64,000 nt of DNA from Flavobacterium sp. TAB 87 (GCF_001529295.1 NZ_LLWK01000034.1:186001-250000); one strand, 5' to 3'; numbered from the stretch's first letter, positions 18,265 to 27,470 are shown. Made by a program: numbers and translations. Notes: a model not told the origin generated them from the sequence alone.

Positions 18265-18744
18265 ATGAAAACTTTAAAAATATCTGCCAGTATAGTACTT
18301 TTACTATTTGCTTTTGCCTCTGCACAAGCCCAACTTTCGGTTAATGTTAACATTGGTTCAGCTCCGGTTTGGGGACCACCAGTAAGTGCAAATGTTGATT
18401 ATTATTTTTTGCCCGACATTAATACTTATTACGATTTAAGAGCTTCTCAATATGTATATCAAAATCAAGGCCGTTGGATTCGCTCAAGAAATTTACCTGT
18501 TGCATACAGAAACTATGATTTGCGTCACGGAAGAACAATTATAATAAATGATTATCATGGAAGATCCCCGTATGATTATCACCACAAGCACCAAACCAAG
18601 TATCGTAAAAACAATAATCACTATTACGGTCACAACAAAAACTATCACAAACATTACGATAAACACTACAATAAACAGTACCAAAAAAATCATAAAAAAC
18701 ATTACAAAAAGCATTATGATGATGATGATGATCATGACGATTAA
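18265..18744 (+). CDS. Secreted His/Tyr/Lys-rich protein
   Basis: A 159-residue exported protein with a clear signal peptide (MKTLKISASIVLLLFAFASAQAQ). The folded part (about residues 24-95) includes SAPVWGPPVSANVDYYFLPD and IYTYYD-like segments seen in small flavobacterial envelope proteins of unknown function. From about residue 95 the sequence becomes a low-complexity tail built from His, Lys, Tyr and Asn, with repeated KHY and NKHY units, and it ends in an Asp/His cluster (DDDDDHDD). The tail could bind metal ions or polyanions, which is an inference. A terminator follows directly. Confidence 0.8.
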   Translation: MKTLKISASIVLLLFAFASAQAQLSVNVNIGSAPVWGPPVSANVDYYFLPDINTYYDLRASQYVYQNQGRWIRSRNLPVAYRNYDLRHGRTIIINDYHGRSPYDYHHKHQTKYRKNNNHYYGHNKNYHKHYDKHYNKQYQKNHKKHYKKHYDDDDDHDD

Positions 18745-18747
18745 TTT

Positions 18748-18768
18748 AAAGCACCCTAGTGGTGCTTT
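18748..18768 (+). terminator. Terminator of the His-rich protein gene
   Basis: The stem AAAGCACC/GGTGCTTT (18748-18755 and 18761-18768, loop CTAGT) is followed by a run of T, four bases after the stop codon. The stem is identical to the one at 3861-3881. Confidence 0.85.
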
Positions 18769-18881
18769 TTTTTTGTAATTATATAAATTCGGCGTTAAAT
18801 CATATAACAAATTTTACTCGTTTATTTATCATTTTTGAAGAACCAAAACCAGTTAAATTTTCCCTCTAAAACCTTCACTAC

Positions 18882-19988
18882 ATGATGATCAAAAACGATA
18901 TGCCAGTTTATATTAAGCTTCCCTTAATATTAGTTAGTTTATTAAGCATCGGACTAATTTTCTACTTAGCAAGAAATGTACTGACTCCAGTGCTTTTGGC
19001 ATTTTTATTTGCTGTACTTTTATTACCAATCTATACTTTTTTAAATCGCAAATTAAAATTTCCAAACACATTAGCTTCGGCCGTTTCAGTTCTAATTTTC
19101 ATTTTAGTCATCCTAGCCATTCTAGCATTTATATCCTACCAAGTAAGTATTATTTCTGGCGATTTCGAAATCATAAAAAAGAACGCGACTTCATTTATGT
19201 ATGACTGTCACAAATACATTAAAGAGCATTTTAGCGTAAGTATATGGGAACAAAAAAAATACATTCAGGATGTTACGAAAGACTCTGTTAAAAAAGGAAA
19301 TGAAAGCATCGGCACCATGTTGATCTCTTTCACAGATATTTTGTTAGACAGTACCTTAATACCAATTTACACATTCTTATTTCTATTATATAAAAAACAT
19401 TTTATCCTTTTCTTATCTAAGTTGTTTAAGAAAGACAACCATGAAAAACTGCGCGAAATTTTGTTTCAAATAAAAATATCGATTAATAATTACATCATGG
19501 GTTTAATTTTTGAAATGATTGCCGTGTCCGTACTTACAAGCGCTGGCCTTTATTTCATTGGAATAAAATACTTTATTTTACTGGGATTATTGACTGGAAT
19601 TTTAAACATGATTCCGTACATTGGAATTCTTGTTGCGGGTGTTCTTACCGTTGTTGCTTCGTTTTCTGGATCACCTGATTTCAACATTGTCATGGGAATA
19701 TTGATTGTAAATATTATTGTACAATTAATTGATAATAATATTTTAGTACCTTTAATAATCAACTCCAAAGTAGAAATTAATGCTTTGGTATCTATCATCG
19801 GAATTATAATAGGTGGAGCTGTTGCTGGTATTGCTGGTATGTTTTTGGCGATTCCGCTTTTAGCGATATTAAAGATAATATTTGATAGAGTCGAAGGTTT
19901 AGAGCCTTGGGGTTACTTGATGGGTAACCATTTACCGAAAGCATTCACTTGGAAAATTAAGCAAAAATCTGAAACAGAAGTGTCGTAA
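18882..19988 (+). CDS. AI-2E family (PerM-like) permease
   Basis: A 368-residue inner-membrane protein of the AI-2E/PerM superfamily. Seven to eight helices are visible: two near the start (LPLILVSLLSIGLIFYLA and VLTPVLLAFLFAVLLLP), one at about 65-90, then a soluble stretch, then the conserved C-terminal block with NNYIMGLIFEMIAV, TGILNMIPYIGILVAGVL and NIIVQLIDNNILVP. Members export small molecules or ions, and some act in Na+/H+ exchange; the substrate here is unknown. It is a single gene with no clear operon partner. Confidence 0.88.
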   Translation: MMIKNDMPVYIKLPLILVSLLSIGLIFYLARNVLTPVLLAFLFAVLLLPIYTFLNRKLKFPNTLASAVSVLIFILVILAILAFISYQVSIISGDFEIIKKNATSFMYDCHKYIKEHFSVSIWEQKKYIQDVTKDSVKKGNESIGTMLISFTDILLDSTLIPIYTFLFLLYKKHFILFLSKLFKKDNHEKLREILFQIKISINNYIMGLIFEMIAVSVLTSAGLYFIGIKYFILLGLLTGILNMIPYIGILVAGVLTVVASFSGSPDFNIVMGILIVNIIVQLIDNNILVPLIINSKVEINALVSIIGIIIGGAVAGIAGMFLAIPLLAILKIIFDRVEGLEPWGYLMGNHLPKAFTWKIKQKSETEVS

Positions 19989-20042
19989 GCGTTCTATTTT
20001 CTTGCATTTTCAATGTGTTTTTTTACTATTAAGAATCAATGT

Positions 20043-21869
20043 ATGTTTCGAAACTTTAAATTATTATTTCTCTTTTTTACGCTTCTTTTCTGGGGAAGCA
20101 CGTTCGCGCAGGTAAATAAAACGAGAAAGGATTCGACGGATGCTTCATATTCCAAAATAGAAGACTACTCGAAGAAAAATAAGTTCACTAAAATCATGCA
20201 CAAGCTCGTATTTAGATCTGCTAAACCGAGAAAACGCGAAGTCGAAAATACAGAAACAGCGAATTCTGTATACGCGGAAGGTAAAATCATTCGAAAAATA
20301 AATATTGTTACACTCGATCCTTTTGGTCAGTCGGTTACAGATACAACCAGAATGCCAAAAAATTGGGGCGAAAGAGCGGGGAATTCACTGCACTTAAAAA
20401 GTAAGAATCTCGCGATTCGCAATTTATTATTATTTAAAAGAGATGAACCGTACAACGGGTACCAGATCAAGGAAACCGAACGTATTATTCGTTCCCAAAA
20501 ATACATTAGCCGAGTAAAAATTACCGAACAGCTAGTTAGTACAAGCTCAGATTCTGTTGATGTTACGATTCGAGTATTGGACTCTTGGAGTTTGTTGCCT
20601 AAATTTGCGATCTCTTCTTCAAAAACCACAATTGGTTTTGATGAGCGTAATGTTTTTGGTACTGGTCATCAATTAAAATACAAATTCACTCAGCGATTTG
20701 ATGATTCGAAAAATGCCAACAATGTAGAATACTTTGTTCCCAATCTCTTAAACACCTTTATAAGCACCCAACTCTTTTTTAATAATGATTTAGATGGCTA
20801 CTACAATAAAGGCCTTAGTATTGATCGTCCTTTTTACTCTGCCTTAACTAAATGGGCTGGTGGTGTTTATTTGGCACAAAATTTTCGCCGAGACAGTCTT
20901 CAAGCTCCAGATTTATCGTACCAATTACAAAACTTTAAGTACAGTACGCACGATTTTTGGGGAGGTAGAGCTTTTAAAGTTTCCAATAATAAAATGGGCA
21001 TCGACAAGACGACCAACTTAATTATTTCGGGCCGTTTTTTAAACATAGAGTATGTGGAGCAACCTGATGATTTATATGATAAGCCCAATTTCTTTTCGAA
21101 CGAAAAACAATTCTTAGTTGGTGTCGGAATAAACACTCGAGAGTTTATCAAAGACCGTTATCTATTTCGATACGGAGTTACCGAGGACGTTCCTGTTGGA
21201 ACTATATTGGGATTAACTGGAGGATATCAATATAAAAATGAAATTTGGAAGCCCTATGTTGGTGGCCAAGTTTCGTACGGAAACTATTTTAAATGGGGAT
21301 TTTTGAGCACTAATTTTGAGGTAGGAACATTTTTCTATCAAGGAAATACGTATCAAACAGCATTTAATTTTGAAGTTAATTACTTTACAAATTTAATGCA
21401 GTGGGGCGATTGGAAATTTCGCCAATTTATTAAACCACAGTTAATTATTGGTTTAAACAGGGAAGATTCTATTGGTGATTTATTAAATTTAAATGAGAGA
21501 AATGGTTTACCCGCCTTTGATACTGATATATACGGACGAAGTAAAGCGATGCTTACGGTGCAAACCCAAACCTATACGCCAAAAGAGATCTGGGGCTTTC
21601 GTTTAAATCCATATCTAAATTATACTATTGGTTTTTTGGGTGATGATAATCGCAGTATGGCAAGAAGCAAACCTTTTTCTAAAGTTAGTTTAGGATTACT
21701 AATAAGCAATGACTATTTGGTCTTTAGTTCCTTTCAATTATCAATATCCTATTATCCAAACGTTCCTTATGAAGGTGGAAGTTCTTTTAAAACTAATGCA
21801 TTTCAATCTGCTGACTTCGGATTTCAAAATTTTGAGCTAAATAAACCTCGAACAGTCGATTATAATTAA
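20043..21869 (+). CDS. Outer-membrane barrel with one POTRA-like domain
   Basis: A 608-residue exported protein. The start at 20043 gives the signal peptide MFRNFKLLFLFFTLLFWG...FAQ. Residues about 80-180 resemble a single POTRA domain (KIIRKINIVTLDPFGQSV, NGYQIKETERIIRSQKYI, VDVTIRVLDSWSLLP). The rest, from about 190 to 608, is an aromatic, alternating beta-strand sequence typical of a 16-strand outer-membrane barrel (NVFGTGHQLKYKFTQRF, YRYGVT-like and FSKVSLGLLISND). It looks like a reduced Omp85/TamA-type protein, common in flavobacteria but without an assigned job. It could insert or export a surface protein. It has no close partner gene. Confidence 0.75.
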   Translation: MFRNFKLLFLFFTLLFWGSTFAQVNKTRKDSTDASYSKIEDYSKKNKFTKIMHKLVFRSAKPRKREVENTETANSVYAEGKIIRKINIVTLDPFGQSVTDTTRMPKNWGERAGNSLHLKSKNLAIRNLLLFKRDEPYNGYQIKETERIIRSQKYISRVKITEQLVSTSSDSVDVTIRVLDSWSLLPKFAISSSKTTIGFDERNVFGTGHQLKYKFTQRFDDSKNANNVEYFVPNLLNTFISTQLFFNNDLDGYYNKGLSIDRPFYSALTKWAGGVYLAQNFRRDSLQAPDLSYQLQNFKYSTHDFWGGRAFKVSNNKMGIDKTTNLIISGRFLNIEYVEQPDDLYDKPNFFSNEKQFLVGVGINTREFIKDRYLFRYGVTEDVPVGTILGLTGGYQYKNEIWKPYVGGQVSYGNYFKWGFLSTNFEVGTFFYQGNTYQTAFNFEVNYFTNLMQWGDWKFRQFIKPQLIIGLNREDSIGDLLNLNERNGLPAFDTDIYGRSKAMLTVQTQTYTPKEIWGFRLNPYLNYTIGFLGDDNRSMARSKPFSKVSLGLLISNDYLVFSSFQLSISYYPNVPYEGGSSFKTNAFQSADFGFQNFELNKPRTVDYN

Positions 21870-21954
21870 GTGATAAAGTCAATAGTTATTAGCACTTTTT
21901 GGTATACCGATTTGACATTTAAAAGTAAAATTTTTATTTATAACTGTGTAAGAA

Positions 21955-22914
21955 CTAAATTATATTAGCATTTAACCAATCAAATAATAATTTATAAGCT
22001 ATTTCTCTTGCTTTCTTTTTGGATAGGGCTAAATCGTGCACCGCTCCTTCTACTCCAATAATGCTTTTTTGCGGTGCTTTTATTTTTTGTGCATTTTTAA
22101 TAATATCGTTGATGTTCAAAATTGCATCGCCAGTAAACATTTCTTCACTCCATTCCGACGGGAAAATTGATTTTTGGGAATGCAATATTAATATCGGCTT
22201 ATCCAAAATAACACCTTCGCTAATTTGAGAATGCCCTTTGGTAATTGCAGTCAACCACCCAGCATGAATCGGGTTTGCTTTATTGGGTTTCCAATTTAAA
22301 TCATAATTCCATTCGCCATGATAATCTTGATGCAAGCTTAAGCCATAAAATTCAGAGAATCCTCCAGGAACTTGCAAATCAGGAAACTTTTTTCCTATAG
22401 TAGCTACTAACGGAATTAAATATTTTTTCTGATAAACAGGCACATTCATATCATAAAACGGGCTATTGCAATACAATCCTACAAATAAATCTGAGTTTTG
22501 ACGAGCTGCTGCGTATAATGTAATAATTAATCCTCCTGTAGAGTGACCCGCTAAGATAACCTGCGTATTATTTTCAGTTCTAATAATTTCTAGCGCACGA
22601 TCTATTTCTTCAAAATATTCAGACAAATCGCGCACATTATTGACCTTTTGATGTGGTAAAATGGAACGTCCATACTTTCTTAAATCAAGCGCATAAAAAC
22701 GAAAATCATTCTTTAAAAATTCATTTGCCATGCTTTTTTGAAAGAAATAATCATTAAAACCATGTAAGTACAAAACCGCTTTTGAAGTCTCTTTGCTACT
22801 TTGCTTGCGAACCAAGGTCGCAGTAACTGCTCCTTCGTAATCGTCCCTCTGAACTAAAGTAGCTTGTTCGAAACCATCTTTTAAAATATCTTCTGTGTAG
22901 GCAATCAAATTCAT
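21955..22914 (-). CDS. Alpha/beta hydrolase (monoacylglycerol lipase-like)
   Basis: A 319-residue alpha/beta hydrolase. It has the oxyanion region LYLHGFNDYFFQ, the nucleophile elbow AGHSTGGL with Ser, an acid region near LILHSQKSIF and the catalytic His in GAVHDLALS. The pattern is nearest to lysophospholipase or monoacylglycerol lipase-type enzymes. There is no clear signal peptide, so it is likely cytoplasmic or peripheral. The start at 22914 (MNLIAYTEDIL) is preferred; the frame could extend to 23025 but would then overlap the divergent PIG-L gene. Confidence 0.88.
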   Translation of the reverse strand: MNLIAYTEDILKDGFEQATLVQRDDYEGAVTATLVRKQSSKETSKAVLYLHGFNDYFFQKSMANEFLKNDFRFYALDLRKYGRSILPHQKVNNVRDLSEYFEEIDRALEIIRTENNTQVILAGHSTGGLIITLYAAARQNSDLFVGLYCNSPFYDMNVPVYQKKYLIPLVATIGKKFPDLQVPGGFSEFYGLSLHQDYHGEWNYDLNWKPNKANPIHAGWLTAITKGHSQISEGVILDKPILILHSQKSIFPSEWSEEMFTGDAILNINDIIKNAQKIKAPQKSIIGVEGAVHDLALSKKKAREIAYKLLFDWLNANII

Positions 22915-22989
22915 TCTGTTAATTGTGTTAAAAAAACATAATTTTAAAGATAAAACAATCTTTTGGCTTTCTCGGTACTCTATAATTAT

Positions 22990-22997
22990 TACTTTTG
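22990..22997 (+). promoter_or_regulatory. Bacteroidota -7 box (TACTTTTG)
   Basis: An exact TAnnTTTG match 26 bases before the ATG at 23024. A TTTG lies 24 bases further upstream (22962-22965), a little wide for a -33 element. Confidence 0.5.
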
Positions 22998-23023
22998 AAA
23001 TTGAGTACACAAAAAAATCTATC

Positions 23024-25552
23024 ATGCATCAAATGTTCCAAAAAACTATTGTTCTATTTTTGTTTATAAACCTACAGTTTTCCTTTGCACAACAGCCCGA
23101 AAAACCAAGTGCTGTTGAAATTTACAATCAAATACAGAAATTAAACTTCTTAGGTTCTGTACTTTATGTTGCCGCTCATCCCGATGATGAAAACACCCGA
23201 TTAATTTCTTTTTTATCGAATGAAACTAAAGCGAGAACAGGCTATTTATCGTTAACTCGTGGCGATGGTGGACAAAATTTAATTGGACCACAATTGCGTG
23301 AACTATTAGGAGTAATACGCACACAAGAATTATTGGAAGCTCGAAAAGTAGATGGCGGTGAACAATTTTTTTCACGTGCCAATGATTTTGGATACTCTAA
23401 AAATCCTGATGAAACTCTTGAAATTTGGGATAAAGACAAAGTATTAGCAGATGTAATTTGGGCAGTTCGCAAATTTCAACCCGATGTAATCATCAATCGT
23501 TTTGACCATAGATCTCCAGGAACTACGCACGGTCATCATACCGCATCGGCCATGCTGAGTGTTGAAAGTTTTAGTTTGAGCAACAATCCTAAAATACACC
23601 CTGAACAACTAAAATTTGTACAAACTTGGCAACCTAAACGTCAATTTTTTAATGCATCGTGGTGGTTTTACGGCAGTCAAGAAAAATTTGATGCTGCTGA
23701 CAAGTCTAAAATGATAGCCATTCAAACGGGTGTTTATTATCCCGAAATCGGCAAATCAAATCAGGAAATTGCTGCTTTAAGTCGCAGTAGACATCAGTCG
23801 CAAGGTTTTGGAAGTACAGGAAGTCGTGGTGTGGACACTGAATACATCGAACTTATAAACGGAGAAAAAGTAAATTCTTCTATTTTTGAAGGAATTGATA
23901 CAACTTGGAATCGGGTTGCAAACGGAAAATCGATTGGTATTTTTATAAATACTATTATCACTAAATATGATTTTACCAATCCGTCGGCAAGTATTGCTGA
24001 TTTGGTAAAAGCATACCAAATGATTGAAAATTTAAAAGAAGAACATTGGAAACCTTTAAAACTAGAGGCTTTAAAAAAGATTATCTCTGCTTGTTCTGGT
24101 TTGTATTTAGAAGTGTCAACAGCACAACAAGAAATGACTCCTGAAAGTTTGCTGCAATTGCACTTAGAAGCTATAAATAGGACTGCTGTGCCTATGCAAT
24201 TAGAAAGTGTTACCACTCTTCCTGAACAAAAAAAGACGCTACTTAATAGCACTCTAGATTTAAATGACAGTCGTAAACTTGATCTAAAATTACAGTTACC
24301 GCAAGATATTAAATATACGCAACCGTATTGGCTAGAAGAGGAAGCAACAGTTGGTATGTATGCTGTATCTAATCAAGAAAATATTGGAGTACCCGATATT
24401 ATTAGAGAAGTAAAAGTCATTTTTAATGTAAAAATTAACGGAGTTTTAATTCCGTTTGAAAGGACCGTAATTTACAAATACAACGATCCTGTAAAAGGAG
24501 AAATGTATAATTACTTGGATATCGTTCCAGAAGTAACTACTTCTATTACTGAAAAAGTAATGTTATTCACTTCTGAAAAGACAAAAACAATTGCCGTAAA
24601 AGTTAAGGCAGGAAAAGATGACTTAAACGGAAAAGTACATTTAGATGTACCCAAGTCATGGAAAGTATCTCCAAAAGAAATCACGTTTTCTTTAGAAAGA
24701 AAAGGAATGGTGCAAACCGCTTATTTTGAAGTTACTCCTCCTGAAAACTCAGAAGAAGCCGTAATAAAAAGCATTGCAATGGTCAACGGACAAGTTTTTG
24801 ACAAAGAACAAACCTCTATTGAATATCCTCACATCACCAAACAACAAGTACTGCTTCCCGCAGAAGCAAAATGCATCAGAATGAATTTAGACACTAGCGG
24901 AACTTCAGTGGCCTATATCATGGGAGCTGGTGATGATGTTCCTGAGAGTCTAGAGCAAATGGGTTACAAAGTCACTATTTTACAACCGGAAGAAATTACT
25001 AGACAGCGCCTAGAAAATTTTGATGCTGTAATAACAGGAATTCGAGCCTACAATACCGTACAAAGTCTTGCTAACAAGCAGTCTATTTTATTTGATTTTG
25101 TTAAAAGTGGTAAAAACATGATTGTACAATACAATACTGCTGGACAAATGGTAACAGATCATATTGCTCCGTACACTTTAAAAATTTCAACCGATCGTGT
25201 GACCGACGAAAATGCAAAAGTTACTTTTATAGCGCCAAACCATCCCGTTTTAAATACTCCAAATAAAATTACAGCTGCTGATTTTGAAGGTTGGACGCAA
25301 GAACAAGGTTTGTATTATCCAAACGTATACGACAAAGCTTTTACACCTATTATCTCGGCTCATGACAAGGGAGAATCTGCCAAAGAAGGTGCATTATTAA
25401 TCGCTCCATACGGAAAAGGCTATTATATTTACACCGGTTTAAGCTTTTTTAGGGAGTTGCCCGCAGGAGTTCCAGGCGCTTTTCGATTACTGGCGAATAT
25501 GATAGAGTTAAAACAAACAGTACAAGATCAAAATAAAAAAAGTAAAAATTAA
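23024..25552 (+). CDS. Exported PIG-L deacetylase with C-terminal amidotransferase-like domain
   Basis: An 842-residue exported protein. After a signal peptide ending at about FSFAQQ, a PIG-L/LmbE zinc deacetylase domain is clear: AAHPDDENTR at about residues 50-59, TRGDGGQN, IRTQELLEARKVDGGEQFF, and the third ligand region GTTHGHHTASA. Such enzymes remove acetyl groups from N-acetylglucosamine-type sugars. The middle is beta-rich. The last part (from about 625) resembles a class I glutamine amidotransferase or ThuA fold (YIMGAGDDVPESLEQMGYKV, VITGIRAYNTV), probably without its catalytic Cys. The ATG at 23033 is an alternative start. It is divergent from the hydrolase gene. Confidence 0.85.
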   Translation: MHQMFQKTIVLFLFINLQFSFAQQPEKPSAVEIYNQIQKLNFLGSVLYVAAHPDDENTRLISFLSNETKARTGYLSLTRGDGGQNLIGPQLRELLGVIRTQELLEARKVDGGEQFFSRANDFGYSKNPDETLEIWDKDKVLADVIWAVRKFQPDVIINRFDHRSPGTTHGHHTASAMLSVESFSLSNNPKIHPEQLKFVQTWQPKRQFFNASWWFYGSQEKFDAADKSKMIAIQTGVYYPEIGKSNQEIAALSRSRHQSQGFGSTGSRGVDTEYIELINGEKVNSSIFEGIDTTWNRVANGKSIGIFINTIITKYDFTNPSASIADLVKAYQMIENLKEEHWKPLKLEALKKIISACSGLYLEVSTAQQEMTPESLLQLHLEAINRTAVPMQLESVTTLPEQKKTLLNSTLDLNDSRKLDLKLQLPQDIKYTQPYWLEEEATVGMYAVSNQENIGVPDIIREVKVIFNVKINGVLIPFERTVIYKYNDPVKGEMYNYLDIVPEVTTSITEKVMLFTSEKTKTIAVKVKAGKDDLNGKVHLDVPKSWKVSPKEITFSLERKGMVQTAYFEVTPPENSEEAVIKSIAMVNGQVFDKEQTSIEYPHITKQQVLLPAEAKCIRMNLDTSGTSVAYIMGAGDDVPESLEQMGYKVTILQPEEITRQRLENFDAVITGIRAYNTVQSLANKQSILFDFVKSGKNMIVQYNTAGQMVTDHIAPYTLKISTDRVTDENAKVTFIAPNHPVLNTPNKITAADFEGWTQEQGLYYPNVYDKAFTPIISAHDKGESAKEGALLIAPYGKGYYIYTGLSFFRELPAGVPGAFRLLANMIELKQTVQDQNKKSKN

Positions 25553-25564
25553 AAATAGCAACCA

Positions 25565-25672
25565 ATGAAACAGGAAAAAGAGAAAAGTTGGAAAAAAAGT
25601 TATACGTATGTGCTTGTAGCTAATGCAATTTATATTGCTTTTTTTTATTTAATAATGGAATTATACTCGTAA
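25565..25672 (+). CDS. 35-residue single-pass membrane peptide next to a symporter
   Basis: A short frame from ATG 25565 to TAA 25672 encodes a 35-residue peptide with a charged N-terminus (MKQEKEKSWKKSYTYVLV) and one hydrophobic segment (about residues 15-32) ending in LIMELYS. It follows the PIG-L gene by 12 bases and ends 3 bases before the symporter ATG, so it is almost surely on the same mRNA. Small single-helix partners are known for some sodium:solute symporters, and this fits that layout. Its function as a subunit is an inference. Confidence 0.65.
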   Translation: MKQEKEKSWKKSYTYVLVANAIYIAFFYLIMELYS

Positions 25673-25675
25673 GCT

Positions 25676-27403
25676 ATGCAATTATTTGACTGGATTGTAC
25701 TTATTGTAACACTTTTATTTATAGTTATTTACGGCATTTGGAAAACTAAAGGCAGTAAAAATGTTCAAGATTTTATTTTAGGAAATAATGAAACCCCTTG
25801 GTACACCGTTGGTTTATCGGTGATGGCGACACAAGCGAGTGCGATAACTTTTTTATCGACTCCAGGTCAAGCCTATCATGATGGAATGGGTTTTATACAA
25901 TTTTATTTCGGATTGCCTATTGCGATGATCGTAATTTGTATCACGTTTATTCCGCTGTACCATAAATACAAAGTGTTTACCGCTTACGAATTTCTTGAAA
26001 AACGTTTCGATCTAAAAACACGTTCATTGGCAGCTATATTATTTTTATTTCAGAGAGGTTTAGGTACGGGATTAACCATTTATGCGCCTGCCATTATTTT
26101 ATCTGCTATTTTAGGATGGAACCTAACTATCATGAATATTCTTATCGGCCTTTTGGTTATTATCTACACCTTTTCAGGCGGTACAAAAGCAGTAAACGTT
26201 ACGCAAAAACAGCAAATGTTTGTAATCATGTCGGGAATGTTTATCACTTTTTTCCTTATTTTACATTATTTACCGAATGACATGACTTTTACAAGTGCAC
26301 TGCATATTGCAGGAGCCAATTCAAAAATGGATATTGTCGATTTCTCTTTTAATCCAGAAGAAAAATACACATTTTGGAGCGGAATCACAGGTGGTTTTTT
26401 CTTGGCATTGGCTTATTTTGGGACTGACCAATCGCAAGTCGGTCGTTATTTATCGGGCAAATCGGTACGAGAAAGTCAAATGGGATTGATCATGAACGGA
26501 CTTCTAAAAGTCCCTATGCAATTTTTCATCTTACTTACAGGAGTAATGGTTTTTGTGTTTTTTCAGTTCAATCCCGTTCCTTTAAATTTTAATCCTAACA
26601 ATAAAATTATCATTGAGAAATCGGCTTATAAGGAAGAATACCATGCTTTAGAAAAAAAATTGGATCTACTTTCTGAAGATAAAAAAGTAGTGAATCTATT
26701 GTACATTGATCAATTGAATCAAGATTATGACAATCCAATTTTACGAAAAGAATTGGTTACCCTGTCAAACAAAGAAAAAGACCTACGAGATCGTGCCAAA
26801 GATATTATTGCAAAAGCAGATAGCACTACTGAAACTAACGATAAAGATTATGTGTTTTTTCACTTTATTCTGCATTATTTACCCAAAGGTTTGATTGGTT
26901 TACTGCTAGCAGTTATTCTTTCGGCGGCAATGTCATCTACTGCTTCAGGCTTAAATGCCTTGGCTTCCACTACTGCAATTGACATTTACAAACGAAACTT
27001 GAAAGAAGAGAAATCAGATAAGCATTACTTAAATGCTACCAAATTTTTTACCTTGTTTTGGGGAATCATAGCAATTTTATTTGCATGCGTGGGAACCCTA
27101 TTCGAAAATTTAATTCAGTTAGTAAACATTATCGGATCCATATTTTACGGAACTGTTTTGGGTATTTTCTTAGTGGGATTTTATTTCAAAAAAATTCAAG
27201 CACGAGCTGTTTTCTGTAGTGCAGTTATCAGTCAGCTGACCATTTTTATCATTTACTATTTTGCTATTTTCATTTATCCAAGTGGACAAGAAAAACTAGG
27301 TTATTTATGGCTCAACTTTATTGGTGCCATGCTAACCATTATTCTTTCTACAATGATGCAACTGACTATTTTTAGAAAAGATAAAGCAGCTGTCAGCGCT
27401 TAA
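25676..27403 (+). CDS. Sodium:solute symporter (SSS family)
   Basis: A 575-residue inner-membrane transporter with about 13 helices, of the sodium:solute symporter family. Family features include the N-terminal FILGNNETPWYTVGLSVMATQ, the QASAITFLSTPGQAY region that helps form the sodium site, and the LLLAVILSAAMSSTASGLNALAS stretch near 410. An unusual charged, helical insert of about 80 residues (roughly 308-388, EKSAYKEEYHALEKKLDLL onward) lies in a loop between helices. The substrate is not readable. Neighbours are the PIG-L deacetylase and the 35-residue peptide, so amino-sugar or related uptake is possible, but this is a guess. Confidence 0.92.
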   Translation: MQLFDWIVLIVTLLFIVIYGIWKTKGSKNVQDFILGNNETPWYTVGLSVMATQASAITFLSTPGQAYHDGMGFIQFYFGLPIAMIVICITFIPLYHKYKVFTAYEFLEKRFDLKTRSLAAILFLFQRGLGTGLTIYAPAIILSAILGWNLTIMNILIGLLVIIYTFSGGTKAVNVTQKQQMFVIMSGMFITFFLILHYLPNDMTFTSALHIAGANSKMDIVDFSFNPEEKYTFWSGITGGFFLALAYFGTDQSQVGRYLSGKSVRESQMGLIMNGLLKVPMQFFILLTGVMVFVFFQFNPVPLNFNPNNKIIIEKSAYKEEYHALEKKLDLLSEDKKVVNLLYIDQLNQDYDNPILRKELVTLSNKEKDLRDRAKDIIAKADSTTETNDKDYVFFHFILHYLPKGLIGLLLAVILSAAMSSTASGLNALASTTAIDIYKRNLKEEKSDKHYLNATKFFTLFWGIIAILFACVGTLFENLIQLVNIIGSIFYGTVLGIFLVGFYFKKIQARAVFCSAVISQLTIFIIYYFAIFIYPSGQEKLGYLWLNFIGAMLTIILSTMMQLTIFRKDKAAVSA

Positions 27404-27470
27404 CTATAGTAGAATTTTGCTCCATTTCAATGATTTAAAAACGAGTATAGACCATAAAAATATTATTTAT

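Noticed and set aside
18548..18778. 76-codon plus-strand frame of Thr, Ile and Met
   Set aside because: It is another frame of the same low-complexity tail.
18493..18810. 105-codon minus-strand frame of Ile, Val and Phe
   Set aside because: It is the shadow of the His/Tyr/Lys tail of the plus-strand protein and covers its terminator.
23794..24252. 152-codon minus-strand frame
   Set aside because: It lies wholly inside the PIG-L deacetylase gene and has no recognisable motif.
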